Of a stretch of DNA of 64,000 bases, positions 18,096 through 26,540 are shown piece by piece. Positions within the stretch are counted from its first letter, which is position 1. Each line of letters begins with the position of its first letter. The notes below the pieces were generated by a model. The model had not been told where the DNA came from and made no database searches. It saw only the letters and a list, made by a program, of their open reading frames with translations. The position numbers and the translations under genes are program-made. Origin of the DNA: a bacterium (GTDB taxonomy: Bacteria; Cyanobacteriota; Vampirovibrionia; Gastranaerophilales; Gastranaerophilaceae); the NCBI GenBank assembly GCA_017536545.1, contig JAFXHF010000013.1, forward strand, positions 1-64,000, written 5' to 3'.

Positions 18096-18368
18096 ATGAA
18101 CTTATCTGGAATAAGGTTAGGAAACGGAATAGCAAGACAATATAAAAACGCAAAAATTAGGCGTAGATTTTTTGTTGCTCAATCTGGATTGAGCACTTGC
18201 GCTGCGGCTATTGGCATTAAAGAAAGTGTACCTCAAGGGACTGTAATCTTTTCAGGGGCAACTGCATTATTCTTATCTATGGCAAAAAAATACCATAATA
18301 CTGTAAAATCACTAGAACCATCTTACCAACAAATCGTACAACGTGCTAATCGCATTTTCAAAAAGTAA
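18096..18368 (+). CDS. Small hypothetical protein, probably membrane-associated
   Basis: A 90-residue protein not matched to any family I know. It is basic at both ends and has a central weakly hydrophobic stretch with two short Ala/Gly-rich helices (STCAAAIGI, GATALFLSMA). GAAGG lies before the ATG and a promoter is predicted 15-45 nt upstream. It could be an orientation-dependent membrane-associated protein. Confidence 0.6.
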   Translation: MNLSGIRLGNGIARQYKNAKIRRRFFVAQSGLSTCAAAIGIKESVPQGTVIFSGATALFLSMAKKYHNTVKSLEPSYQQIVQRANRIFKK

Positions 18369-18437
18369 AATAATAACTCATTTGTACAATACACACAAGT
18401 TTATGTTAACATTTTACTAAAATTATAGGGGATAAAA

Positions 18438-18908
18438 ATGTCAATTGGAAAAGTTAGAGAATATTTTAAACAATTTGGAATAGAAAATAAAATTCAAGAA
18501 TTAGAAAATTCAAGTGCTACTGTAGAATTAGCTGCAAAAGCGTTAAATACGGAACCTGCTCGAATTGCAAAATCTCTATCTTTTAAGGTTAATGAAAAAG
18601 CAATTCTTGTAATCTGTGCTGGAGATGTAAAAATAGACAATTCAAAGTATAAAACATTTTTCAAAACAAAAGCAAAAATGCTAACACCTGATGAAGTTGT
18701 AGAACTAATCGGTCACGAAATCGGTGGAGTTTGTCCATTCGGCATAAATGAAGGAGTTAATGTTTATTTGGACGAATCATTAAAACGATTTACAACAGTT
18801 TTTCCAGCCTGTGGAAGCTCAAACAGTGCAATAGAATTCACAATACCTGAACTTGAAAAATATTCAAACCACACACAATGGGTGGATATTTGCAAGTCAA
18901 ATATATAA
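18438..18908 (+). CDS. YbaK/EbsC-family aminoacyl-tRNA deacylase
   Basis: A 156-residue trans-editing domain protein (PF04073) that hydrolyses mischarged tRNA. It contains the conserved lysine in RIAKSLSFK, the GHEIGGVCPFG loop that shapes the active site, and a VFPACGSSNSAIEF strand near the C-terminus. This family includes Cys-tRNA(Pro) deacylase YbaK and ProX types; which substrate applies here cannot be decided. GGGGA precedes the ATG. The next gene begins 19 nt after its stop. Confidence 0.88.
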   Translation: MSIGKVREYFKQFGIENKIQELENSSATVELAAKALNTEPARIAKSLSFKVNEKAILVICAGDVKIDNSKYKTFFKTKAKMLTPDEVVELIGHEIGGVCPFGINEGVNVYLDESLKRFTTVFPACGSSNSAIEFTIPELEKYSNHTQWVDICKSNI

Positions 18909-18927
18909 TAATTACAAAAGGGTTTTT

Positions 18928-19419
18928 ATGAAAACATTACCAATATCATTTAAAGGAATGCCTCCTAATTATGCAAGAATAGATGAAACTGTATCTCGTT
19001 CAGCTCAACCATTATCTGATGATTTTATATGGTTAAAAGAAAAAGAAAATGTAACTGATGTTGTAAATTTCAGAACGATGGTTGAACCTGGAGTGGATTT
19101 TAACGAACAAGCAACAGTAGAAAAGTTAGGAATGAAATACCATAATATTCCAAGCCGATCAAAACACCCAAATGAAGAAAGCATTTCAGAATTTTTAAAA
19201 ATTACAGAAGAAGTAAAAAAGAAAAAAGGGAAAGTCCACATTCACTGCAAAGCTGGTGCTGACAGAACTGGTATGTATTCTTATATCTATAAAGCAATAA
19301 ACAATATTGGCACTCCAATTGAAAACGAAATAGAATGGATTGCAAGAGGACATAACGTAAAACTTTTTCCAAATATGATTAGTTGGACAAAAGAGTTTCT
19401 AAAGAATTTTAAACCATAA
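18928..19419 (+). CDS. Dual-specificity/tyrosine phosphatase-like protein with N-terminal FKG motif
   Basis: This 163-residue protein has the cysteine phosphatase P-loop HCKAGADRTG (Cys107, Arg113) and an upstream VVNFRTMVEPG strand-loop typical of DSP/KAP-like enzymes, with an Asp-poor general-acid loop (SRSKHPNEES). It begins MKTLPISFKG, a motif shared with other unrelated proteins in this window. There is no hydrophobic signal peptide. The ATG at 18928 is preferred over an in-frame ATG inside the YbaK gene. Substrate unknown; protein tyrosine or phosphoinositide are possible. Confidence 0.82.
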   Translation: MKTLPISFKGMPPNYARIDETVSRSAQPLSDDFIWLKEKENVTDVVNFRTMVEPGVDFNEQATVEKLGMKYHNIPSRSKHPNEESISEFLKITEEVKKKKGKVHIHCKAGADRTGMYSYIYKAINNIGTPIENEIEWIARGHNVKLFPNMISWTKEFLKNFKP

Positions 19420-19441
19420 TTTAATCCATACTAAGCACATT

Positions 19442-19463
19442 GTTGGGTTTCATCCAACTTACC
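19442..19463 (-). repeat. REP-like hairpin element 1
   Basis: A 22-bp imperfect palindrome. Read on the minus strand it begins GTAAG and continues as a hairpin with arms GTTGGAT and ACCCAAC. It belongs to a family with the elements at 21923 and 24777. Confidence 0.6.
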
Positions 19464-19474
19464 AGTCATTTAGA

Positions 19475-20497
19475 TTAAGAAAGAGCTTGAGAATACATTC
19501 CCATTAGAGTTGAAATTAAGTCGTTGTAAGTTTGTTTATCCGCAACACCATTCATTTCTTTTCGCATAATATTTCCAGCATTGTAAGCTTCTTGCTCATC
19601 TTTTAAAGACTTAGCACAAATAGATTTTATTTGAGATTTAAACGCTTCCATTCCGCCGTATTTTTGAATTGTTGCTAAAGCATTTGGATCTTTTTCGTAT
19701 TGCATACCTTTTAAAGTTTCATCAAAAATCAAATCAAATATAGCATTGATAGTTTGTTTTTGAGAAGCTGAATCTTTGCCGAATTTCATTATTTCACCAA
19801 GTCTTTCTGGAGTAACTTTATCGGTCGGCAAATCCATAAATTTGTCATAATCTTCAGTAGTATTTAATGGATAATTTGCTTCTTTAATATATGCTACTGC
19901 TGAATCTGTAACACCTTTATCTGTTAATCTATCAGTAATTCGCTTCTGAATAAAGTTCATAAAGCGAGCCTCTGGAGTCGGTGCATAATGAGGCATAACT
20001 TCTTTTGTTTTTGTATATTGGATAACGTGAGTAATTTCGTGAGTTGTTTTATCAAGAAAAGCTAAGACTTCGTTTTTGTTGTTGTAATCAACATCAGGAA
20101 TAAACACCTCAACATTTATCAACTTACCATTAACATCAAAATTAGGTCTGGTAACGGCAGCTTTTTTCATCTCAACACCAGGACGATTTGGTTGCTGATA
20201 TTCAGACATTGAGCGAATTTTTACATTATCAAGCCCTAAATGTTTTTGGATAAGTTTTTGAATTTCGCTAGCCGTAGCATTTTTAGATTCAACAAGGACG
20301 TTCAAATCCTTTCCGAAAGCTAGTGCCTTTTGCTCATTCTCAGATAACTGAGGTTGAACAGTCGTTGAAACAGGCTTTACCGATGGAGTAAAAGTATCTT
20401 GTTCCAAGCCTTTAAAAGCAACTTGTGGCTGAACTGGTCTAGTTGTTACATTCAAATACGCTGGATTTATTCCAATTGAATTAATTCTTGATATCAT
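19475..20497 (-). CDS. HExxH zinc metallopeptidase-like protein with N-terminal FKG motif
   Basis: The 340-residue product has THEITHVIQYT with His153-Glu154-Ile-Thr-His157, a gluzincin-type zinc motif, followed by further helices that could supply the third ligand (a Glu in PEARF lies about 20 residues on). Residues 26-30 are VAFKG, the shared N-terminal motif. The ATG at 20497 has AAAGGG upstream; an open frame of 21 codons before it lacks such a signal. A long Gln/Ser/Pro-rich segment separates the motif from the catalytic region. Substrate unknown. Confidence 0.7.
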   Translation of the reverse strand: MISRINSIGINPAYLNVTTRPVQPQVAFKGLEQDTFTPSVKPVSTTVQPQLSENEQKALAFGKDLNVLVESKNATASEIQKLIQKHLGLDNVKIRSMSEYQQPNRPGVEMKKAAVTRPNFDVNGKLINVEVFIPDVDYNNKNEVLAFLDKTTHEITHVIQYTKTKEVMPHYAPTPEARFMNFIQKRITDRLTDKGVTDSAVAYIKEANYPLNTTEDYDKFMDLPTDKVTPERLGEIMKFGKDSASQKQTINAIFDLIFDETLKGMQYEKDPNALATIQKYGGMEAFKSQIKSICAKSLKDEQEAYNAGNIMRKEMNGVADKQTYNDLISTLMGMYSQALS

Positions 20498-20629
20498 ATT
20501 TTTCCCTTTGCTGTATAGATATAAAAACATTTTATTGAAAAATTTTGCTAGATATAACAAACATATTAAATTTATGTTAATATCAAATCAGACTTGGGGT
20601 ATAACATAAAAGATAAACTAATAAGAGCT

Positions 20630-21916
20630 ATGGACGAAAGAAAAAAAATTGATACTTTGGTAATTGTTGGAAACGGTTTTGATATTTGGCAAAACCTTAA
20701 CACTAGCTACAAAGAATTTCAAAAATATTACCTAGAACATAGAAGAGATATTTTAAAAGATTTAAAAATTAAAGAAATAGAAATAGTGGACAAAAATGGA
20801 AACACCCAAAAATTAAGTGATGTAGAACTTATATACGGAAATCCATTTGATCCCCAAAAACTCGATGATTACTTTTGGCACTCTTTTGAAGCATCACTTG
20901 ATAAGATTGATGCTTATAAAATAAATTTATATTTTGGAAAATCAAAAAAAGAATTAAAACGACTAAAAACACACACAAGGAACGCTAAAAGAATTTTACA
21001 AAAAGCTTTCTGTGATTGGATACAAAGCATAAAAATCCCATCTAATGATAATAAAATACGATTTAAAAGTAATTGCTATTTTGTAAACTTCAATTACACA
21101 GAAACATTAGAAAAGCGTTTTAACATAGATGAAGATGATGTTTATCACGTTCACGGATACGCAAGAGAACCCGAGTCAATTATAGTTGGCCACTGTTCTC
21201 ATCCCCAATCTCCAGAAGAAGCATTAAAACAAATCGGGGGACGGTTTAGAGGGTTATATCACATAGAAGAAATCCTTTTTGAAACAGACAAACACACAGA
21301 AGAAAACATCATTGCGATGAGCTTAGATTTTGGAAGTTCTTGTATAAACGCTGAAGACATTAAAGATATCTACATCCTAGGACATTCGTTTGGAGAAGCT
21401 GATATGGAATATTTTAGATTTTTTAAACGAGCGACAGGAATAGAACAAACCTCAGTTTCCCCTGAGTTTGAAGAAGATGAAGAATTTAGCGAGGAATCCT
21501 TTATCGAAGAAATTCCACTAAGGATTAATTACGTAATTAAGCGTTACGGAGGAGATAACTCAATAACTGACCCTATTACGCCTGAAGAAGAAAAGGCTGT
21601 TCTTAAAAAATGCAGATTTGAACAATTTATTAACGCTAAAATTATGGAAGAAGATTATTTTGAAACGATGAAAGAAGTATTTGAAGAAGAAGGAATAGAT
21701 ATCTCCGATTTCAATATTGACACTTTTGATGAGAAGCTTGATGTAGAATATAATAATGCTTCAGCTCCAAAAAGAATAAAACCTGCGAATTGGCACATTT
21801 CTTATTATTCACAAGACGATAAAAAAAGAATTCAAAAAACAATGAAAGAGCTAGGGATAAAAAATTATACCCTGTACGACTCTATCGACAAAGCCATTGA
21901 GAATATAAAAATTTAA
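20630..21916 (+). CDS. AbiH-like phage abortive-infection protein
   Basis: A 428-residue protein whose start KIDTLVIVGNGFDIWQNLNT, followed by SYKEFQKYY, matches the AbiH family (PF14253), as do VNFNYTETLE, YHVHGYAREPESIIVGH and IYILGHSFGEADMEYFRFF later on. AbiH proteins confer phage resistance in Lactococcus by an unsettled mechanism. The fold resembles a SIR2-like nucleotide-binding domain. An in-frame TTG at 20594 is an alternative start; neither has a strong SD. An insertion of acidic residues (EFEEDEEFSEESF) lies near residue 290. The neighbouring convergent gene is also of a defence-associated type. Confidence 0.8.
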   Translation: MDERKKIDTLVIVGNGFDIWQNLNTSYKEFQKYYLEHRRDILKDLKIKEIEIVDKNGNTQKLSDVELIYGNPFDPQKLDDYFWHSFEASLDKIDAYKINLYFGKSKKELKRLKTHTRNAKRILQKAFCDWIQSIKIPSNDNKIRFKSNCYFVNFNYTETLEKRFNIDEDDVYHVHGYAREPESIIVGHCSHPQSPEEALKQIGGRFRGLYHIEEILFETDKHTEENIIAMSLDFGSSCINAEDIKDIYILGHSFGEADMEYFRFFKRATGIEQTSVSPEFEEDEEFSEESFIEEIPLRINYVIKRYGGDNSITDPITPEEEKAVLKKCRFEQFINAKIMEEDYFETMKEVFEEEGIDISDFNIDTFDEKLDVEYNNASAPKRIKPANWHISYYSQDDKKRIQKTMKELGIKNYTLYDSIDKAIENIKI

Positions 21917-21922
21917 CTCTAT

Positions 21923-21944
21923 TGTCAGGCTATGCCTGACCTAC
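21923..21944 (-). repeat. REP-like hairpin element 2
   Basis: A 22-bp palindrome with arms GTCAGGC and GCCTGAC. On the minus strand it starts with the tetranucleotide GTAG. Compared with the other two copies both arms have changed together, so pairing is conserved. Confidence 0.65.
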
Positions 21945-22111
21945 AATCTTAAAAGTAGTTGCAGAAAGACTTTGAGCCTAATTTTGTTAAAATTACAAAA
22001 TTAAGTAAATTTAGGAATAATTATTCCACCAATGTAATTTATTGAATGTAATTTATTTGAAAATTTTATTCAAAATGTAATTGAAATAATAACACAATTA
22101 TTTATATGAAG

Positions 22112-23191
22112 TTATAAATCAACATAAATTTCATCAATAAAAAGTATTGATTTTTCTATTTGTACACCTTTTATGTTTTGAAATTCCAATAATTCCTTAA
22201 CTTTATCAATAAAATTACTATCAGCCCATGGTGAAATTCGAATTTCCTTTATTAAGGTTTGCAAATCTATAGGAATTTTCATAGCCTCGAATTCTAAAGG
22301 TTGTTCATAATCAAAATCAGAATCACCACAAAAAGATAGTATGGAAGTTTTCTCCCATTGTGTTCTATTCTGCATTAGATTATCGGTCATCAATCTTATT
22401 TCTTTATCATCTTTAAAGTAATCACGTTTATTTAAAAGCATGTAACGTACAAGAGGATATACCCCCTGTAAAATCCTAAAGTATTCTTCTTTTGTCTTTT
22501 GTAAAAGTGTTTTTGAATCAAAATATTGAACTCGAGCTAAATCAAATAATCCTGATGATTTTAAAGACTTTTTCAAATTTCCAACTGTTGTCTTAATAGC
22601 AATAGCAGTTTTTCTGTCTTCTTCTTTTTCAATATATGATTTCCACATTTGCTCACTTTCATAATCTCTTTCAGTCCAGCAAGAAATATAAAATCTAGGA
22701 AGACAATAGCTGTATATTTTTTTCCACATATTAGTTAAAACATCTAAATCCCTATAAGAATTACCAGTTAATTTAATACCTCCTACAATTATTTTTTTAT
22801 AATTAGGTTTTAGGTGTAGATGATATACATTTTCAATTGCTGATTTAATAAAATTTTTAATATCCCTTGTCGGAAATCCCTCTCTTTTATCTTGAGTAAA
22901 TTTGGTTGGACTTGACATATATAACTTACTTTCCTTTATTAGATCTTCAAATTTTTCCCAATCCATATAACGCCAAATTACAATATCATCAGAAGGATGA
23001 TCAAAAATGTCTACAGTTGAAAAACGAAGCTCATTATTCTCGATTTTTAGAGGTCCAATTATCCCTTTTTCAATTGTAATATTATTACCAGTTTTTGTAA
23101 CAATTCCATCTTGAACAGATAAATTATTTGAATAAAGAAGTTCAGAAATATACTCTTTTATTTTTCTATTATTATGTTTTTCACTTGGCAT
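22112..23191 (-). CDS. DUF2971-like protein
   Basis: A 359-residue protein resembling DUF2971 (PF11185). It contains an N-terminal WRYMDWEKFEDLIKESKLYM and SSPTKFTQDKREG, a central ISCWTERDYESEQMWKSY, a KDDKEIRLM strand and a C-terminal LIKEIRISPWADSNFIDKV. Proteins of this family often occur next to phage-defence and toxin genes but their biochemistry is not settled. The N-terminal 60 residues form a separate helical/strand extension. It converges on the AbiH-like gene with about 200 nt between, which hold REP-like element 2. Confidence 0.7.
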   Translation of the reverse strand: MPSEKHNNRKIKEYISELLYSNNLSVQDGIVTKTGNNITIEKGIIGPLKIENNELRFSTVDIFDHPSDDIVIWRYMDWEKFEDLIKESKLYMSSPTKFTQDKREGFPTRDIKNFIKSAIENVYHLHLKPNYKKIIVGGIKLTGNSYRDLDVLTNMWKKIYSYCLPRFYISCWTERDYESEQMWKSYIEKEEDRKTAIAIKTTVGNLKKSLKSSGLFDLARVQYFDSKTLLQKTKEEYFRILQGVYPLVRYMLLNKRDYFKDDKEIRLMTDNLMQNRTQWEKTSILSFCGDSDFDYEQPLEFEAMKIPIDLQTLIKEIRISPWADSNFIDKVKELLEFQNIKGVQIEKSILFIDEIYVDL

Positions 23192-23317
23192 AAGGTCACT
23201 CTTTTTATTTTTAAAATTAAATAAAATATAAACTAATTATACCAAAATAATGCTTATAAAATATATGTTATAATAAATATGTTATGTAAATGCCAATATA
23301 CTATTACGGAGATATTT

Positions 23318-23815
23318 ATGAAAAAAATAATTGTTTTATTAATGTTACTATTTGTTTCTATTCCAACTTTTGCAATGGAAATTAATACTTTTGATATTCG
23401 AGAGACTTATTTTAAAAATGATATTAAAACTTATCAAAATAAAACTTGGGGTAACTTGTCTATAAAAGGGGTGTGGAGTGACCCTAAAAATAATTTAAAA
23501 AGTGTTTTAGTAGAAGAACTTTTTTGTGATGTTGGCAATATGATTTGTACTTCAAGCGTTGTTGATTTGAGTTTTATTGGCACCCCAGCATTACCTCCAT
23601 ATCTTGATGTATATGGATTAACTTATAAGGTAATAGATTATACTCCTAATAATATAAAACTTTTTTGTTCATTGACAAATTATACAATAGATGTTGATAT
23701 GAAAAATAAAAAAGTTACTAAGTACAAAGTATTTGAAAATGGTGATTTAAATAAATATATTATGATTTTTGACGATAATACTGCTAAAGAGTATTTTAAA
23801 ACCTTTATAAATTAA
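23318..23815 (+). CDS. Exported hypothetical protein
   Basis: A 165-residue protein with a clear signal peptide (MKKIIVLLMLLFVSIPTFA, cut before MEINTF). The rest is beta-rich with two Cys (CDVG and MICTSS) that could be disulfide-bonded in the periplasm. I do not recognise a family. CGGAGA is 7 nt before ATG 23318. TATAAT at 23269-23274 is a likely -10 box. The 18-nt segment around that -10 is nearly repeated in front of the next gene, hinting at common control. Confidence 0.7.
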   Translation: MKKIIVLLMLLFVSIPTFAMEINTFDIRETYFKNDIKTYQNKTWGNLSIKGVWSDPKNNLKSVLVEELFCDVGNMICTSSVVDLSFIGTPALPPYLDVYGLTYKVIDYTPNNIKLFCSLTNYTIDVDMKNKKVTKYKVFENGDLNKYIMIFDDNTAKEYFKTFIN

Positions 23816-23942
23816 ATTTATAAGTATATTAAACTGTTTTACTTTCACTGTCCGACATTTGAATTTTAACTGTCTATTTATAAAAATATATGTTATAATT
23901 TAACTATCTTATTCATAAGCAAAATAGCAGGGAGTTAAAAAT

Positions 23943-24734
23943 ATGAATGTAATGAATAGTATAAAGATGACAATTGTTATATGTTTATTAATGATTTCAA
24001 CAAAAACATTTGCTACAGAAACAGAATTTGGAGGGATTGGTTCTTTTTTAAAAAAAGACGGCAGTAAAGCTTACGCTTTAAAAGTATTCCCAAATACTCC
24101 TGCTGCAAAAGCTGGATTACAAGATTGTACACAAATACTTGAAATTAATGGACAAAACGTTAAAAAAATGACTTTTGATGAAATGGTAAGTATAGTAAGA
24201 GGTGAAATTGGAACATCTGTAGTTTTACTAATCAAAGATGGCAAAGAAAAAAAAGAGATTACAATCATAAGAGATAAGATTACACCCCCTCAAATAAAAG
24301 ACGAGAAATTTTTAATACACTGGAAACAAATTGCTCCAGAAGGCTTTATATCTATGGGATACTTAAACAACAGTCGTAAATACAGTGCTCGCTTACAAAA
24401 TGAAATTGAAATTAGAAATTATTGGGAACAGAGAAAAGAATACTTTAAAAACGGTTATAATGCTTGTTTAACATATCCTAAGAGTGACCAAAGCGCTTGT
24501 TTGATTAATTTGGTTAATAGAGAAATTCAAAAAACCGAAAATCAAAGACAAGTAGAATTACAACAACAAGCTATTCAACAACAAGCTCGCCAAAACTTTA
24601 TCAACACAATGAATCAAATACAGACTAATACAAACCTGAACAATATAAATAATTCATTACAAATGCAAAACATGCATTTACAAAATACAAATATGCAATT
24701 ATTTAATATAAATAATTCAATAAATAGATGGTAA
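23943..24734 (+). CDS. Exported PDZ-domain protein with Gln/Asn-rich tail
   Basis: This 263-residue protein has a signal peptide (ending KTFAT), then a PDZ domain of the bacterial C-terminal-protease type: FGGIGSFLKKDG, FPNTPAAKAGLQDCTQILEI and GEIGTSVVLLIKDGK (residues about 28-110). There is no protease domain. The last 70 residues are rich in Gln and Asn (repeated NINNS, MQLQN-like units). AGGGAG precedes the ATG, and TATAAT lies about 45 nt upstream. It may bind C-termini or peptides in the periplasm as a scaffold. Confidence 0.8.
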   Translation: MNVMNSIKMTIVICLLMISTKTFATETEFGGIGSFLKKDGSKAYALKVFPNTPAAKAGLQDCTQILEINGQNVKKMTFDEMVSIVRGEIGTSVVLLIKDGKEKKEITIIRDKITPPQIKDEKFLIHWKQIAPEGFISMGYLNNSRKYSARLQNEIEIRNYWEQRKEYFKNGYNACLTYPKSDQSACLINLVNREIQKTENQRQVELQQQAIQQQARQNFINTMNQIQTNTNLNNINNSLQMQNMHLQNTNMQLFNINNSINRW

Positions 24735-24776
24735 TAATTTTGTAATACTATAAAATATTATTCAAATAATAAGTGC

Positions 24777-24798
24777 GTAGGTTGGGTGCAACCCAACA
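24777..24798 (+). repeat. REP-like hairpin element 3
   Basis: On the plus strand GTAG is followed by the hairpin GTTGGGT-GC-AACCCAAC. This is the most perfect of the three copies. It stands in the gap between the PDZ gene and the tRNA-Ser terminator. Confidence 0.65.
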
Positions 24799-24895
24799 AA
24801 AATTTATCAAACCTACTGTTCTTTCTTCTCAAACCGAGTGTTAAAATGCATTAATTTAATCGTAACTATGGACAATAATTTATACATATATCATA

Positions 24896-24934
24896 TCAAA
24901 AAAAGCAGATAGACTTTTGTCGTATCTGCTTTTT
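24896..24934 (-). terminator. Intrinsic terminator of tRNA-Ser
   Basis: On the minus strand AAGCAGATA pairs with TATCTGCTT across a loop, followed by a run of seven T. It starts right after the tRNA 3' end. Confidence 0.85.
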
Positions 24935-24935
24935 A

Positions 24936-25025
24936 TGGCAGAGGGGAAGAGATTCGAACTCTCGGTGAGGTTACCCCCACACAACCTTTCCAAGATTGCA
25001 CCTTAAGCCACTCGGACACCCCTCT
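24936..25025 (-). tRNA. tRNA-Ser (anticodon GGA)
   Basis: A 90-nt class II tRNA with acceptor AGAGGGG/CCCCTCT and discriminator G followed by an encoded CCA. The anticodon loop is TT-GGA-AA, closed by CAATC/GGTTG. The long variable arm and TTCGAAT T-loop are present. It would read UCC and UCU serine codons. Confidence 0.95.
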
Positions 25026-25042
25026 AGGTTAATTTATTTATA

Positions 25043-25249
25043 TTACTGATTATCATTTAAACGTTGAGTTTCGTCAAGTTCTATGACTTCATTTTGATAA
25101 TATTCTTCAGTTTTTTCAACAGCATGAATTTTTGCATCCGCTAATCTTTCCAAAACCTTAGCGTAATCCATACATTTTTTACCTTTTATTCCTTCTGTTT
25201 CCATTTGTATAGAGCCATCAGGCATTAGTCTTATTTTTATTTTACCCAT
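25043..25249 (-). CDS. DUF2997-family small protein
   Basis: A 68-residue protein matching DUF2997: it starts KIKIRLMPDGSIQMETEGIKGKKCMDY, a short beta-hairpin unit with a conserved G-x-x-C. The family regularly sits beside Ycf46-type ATPases and DUF1257 proteins in cyanobacteria and other bacteria. It is the last gene of a five-gene minus-strand cluster, 11 nt after the DUF1257-like gene, with AAGGG before its ATG. Role unknown. Confidence 0.8.
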   Translation of the reverse strand: MGKIKIRLMPDGSIQMETEGIKGKKCMDYAKVLERLADAKIHAVEKTEEYYQNEVIELDETQRLNDNQ

Positions 25250-25260
25250 AATTTGTACCC

Positions 25261-26526
25261 TTATACATCAATTGTCAGAACAATCGAATTGTCTTCCATT
25301 ACAGTTTCACTTTCTAAACGCATATTTTCTTGTTCTAAACGTTCTTTGATTTTGTTATATGTCATTTCTTGAATATTTAAACCATATTCCTCATCCAAAT
25401 CATTAATCAAGTCTTCGCACTCTGCTTTATCAGAAACTTGCGTCACATCAAGGGTATAGCCATTCGAACCGTCTTTTTTGTAATAAATCATTTCCATACC
25501 GAACAATTTGCAAGAAACTTCTTCTCCATTTTCCTGAATTTCTTCTGCTCCGTGCTCGTATAATGTATTTAGCAAAGTGCCTTTATCCGTATAATTTGTA
25601 GTATAGGTATAAACCGCAGTAAAAGTATCATTAATCAATCTTAAATCACGACCTGCTGCAATGTTTAACTTTCTAAAAATAATTTCAGCTTCTTTTGTTA
25701 TAGCTGCGTTATTTTGCCCAGAAAACTCTGCAGTATAGTAACCATTTTTTAAAACCCAATTTAGTGTAGCATCACTATTTTTTAAAGGAGTTTGACAATC
25801 TGCAGCATAAAAAAGATAATTCGCTTCCTTCAAATACCCTCTAAGTTCTTCTGGTTTAATATTAGTTTGAATCTTCAAATTAGTAAGACCATATGTAATA
25901 TTTGTCCCCTGTACAGCACCAGAAACACCAATATTCAAAATAGTAACTTTCTGTTCAACTTCTAACGTAAATGTTTTTTGATCACCATCTTTGAAATATT
26001 TAACACTTTGTCCGTTTAAATTCGCAACAACTTCATCATTTGTTGTTGAGAAAATCTCTGTTGCTCCTTCTTTTTTCAAAGCCGCATAAATCTCAGGAAC
26101 TTTTTGATAACTTGTATCATACTGATAGTAAAAATACTCATTAGAATCTATGATTCTCACATTACGATTAGCAATTTTATCCAACTCCGCAAAAAACTGT
26201 TCACCAAAGACTTGCAACGATTCAGAATCAAAATTTCCAGTAAGATTTGCGACAACATACTTGCCATAATTCACCCATTGAACCCTCAATCCAGTATTTA
26301 AAATAAAAGGGATATCCATACGCTGTTCAGGGCAACCAAGCTGGCTCATCAAATATTGAACTTCTTGATAAGTAATATTAGTTAAAACTCTAATTTTCTT
26401 AAGGTTTTGAGTTGCAACAGTTTTATTTGTAACTGTTTCGTCTGAGGCTAGATGTAATTTTTCATTCTTTGCATCTTCAGGATTTATTAAAAAGGCCATA
26501 GGGTAAGCAACTAAAGTAATAGACAT
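25261..26526 (-). CDS. DUF1257/Ycf35-like protein, apparently duplicated internally
   Basis: A 421-residue protein. The C-terminal 55 residues (LNIQEMTYNKIKERLEQENM, then VMEDNSIVLTID) match the end of DUF1257/Ycf35. Usual Ycf35 proteins are about 110-130 residues, so this one is far longer. Its interior seems to carry repeated strand patterns: FYYQYDTSYQKVPEIYAALK and AVYTYTTNYTDKGTLLNTLY, each followed by a GA-x-EI-x element and then KYFKDGDQKTFTLEV or IYYKKDGSNGYTLDV. This suggests two or more copies of the same unit. It is 15 nt from the Ycf46-like gene. Confidence 0.7.
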   Translation of the reverse strand: MSITLVAYPMAFLINPEDAKNEKLHLASDETVTNKTVATQNLKKIRVLTNITYQEVQYLMSQLGCPEQRMDIPFILNTGLRVQWVNYGKYVVANLTGNFDSESLQVFGEQFFAELDKIANRNVRIIDSNEYFYYQYDTSYQKVPEIYAALKKEGATEIFSTTNDEVVANLNGQSVKYFKDGDQKTFTLEVEQKVTILNIGVSGAVQGTNITYGLTNLKIQTNIKPEELRGYLKEANYLFYAADCQTPLKNSDATLNWVLKNGYYTAEFSGQNNAAITKEAEIIFRKLNIAAGRDLRLINDTFTAVYTYTTNYTDKGTLLNTLYEHGAEEIQENGEEVSCKLFGMEMIYYKKDGSNGYTLDVTQVSDKAECEDLINDLDEEYGLNIQEMTYNKIKERLEQENMRLESETVMEDNSIVLTIDV

Positions 26527-26540
26527 CTGCTTATTTCCCC

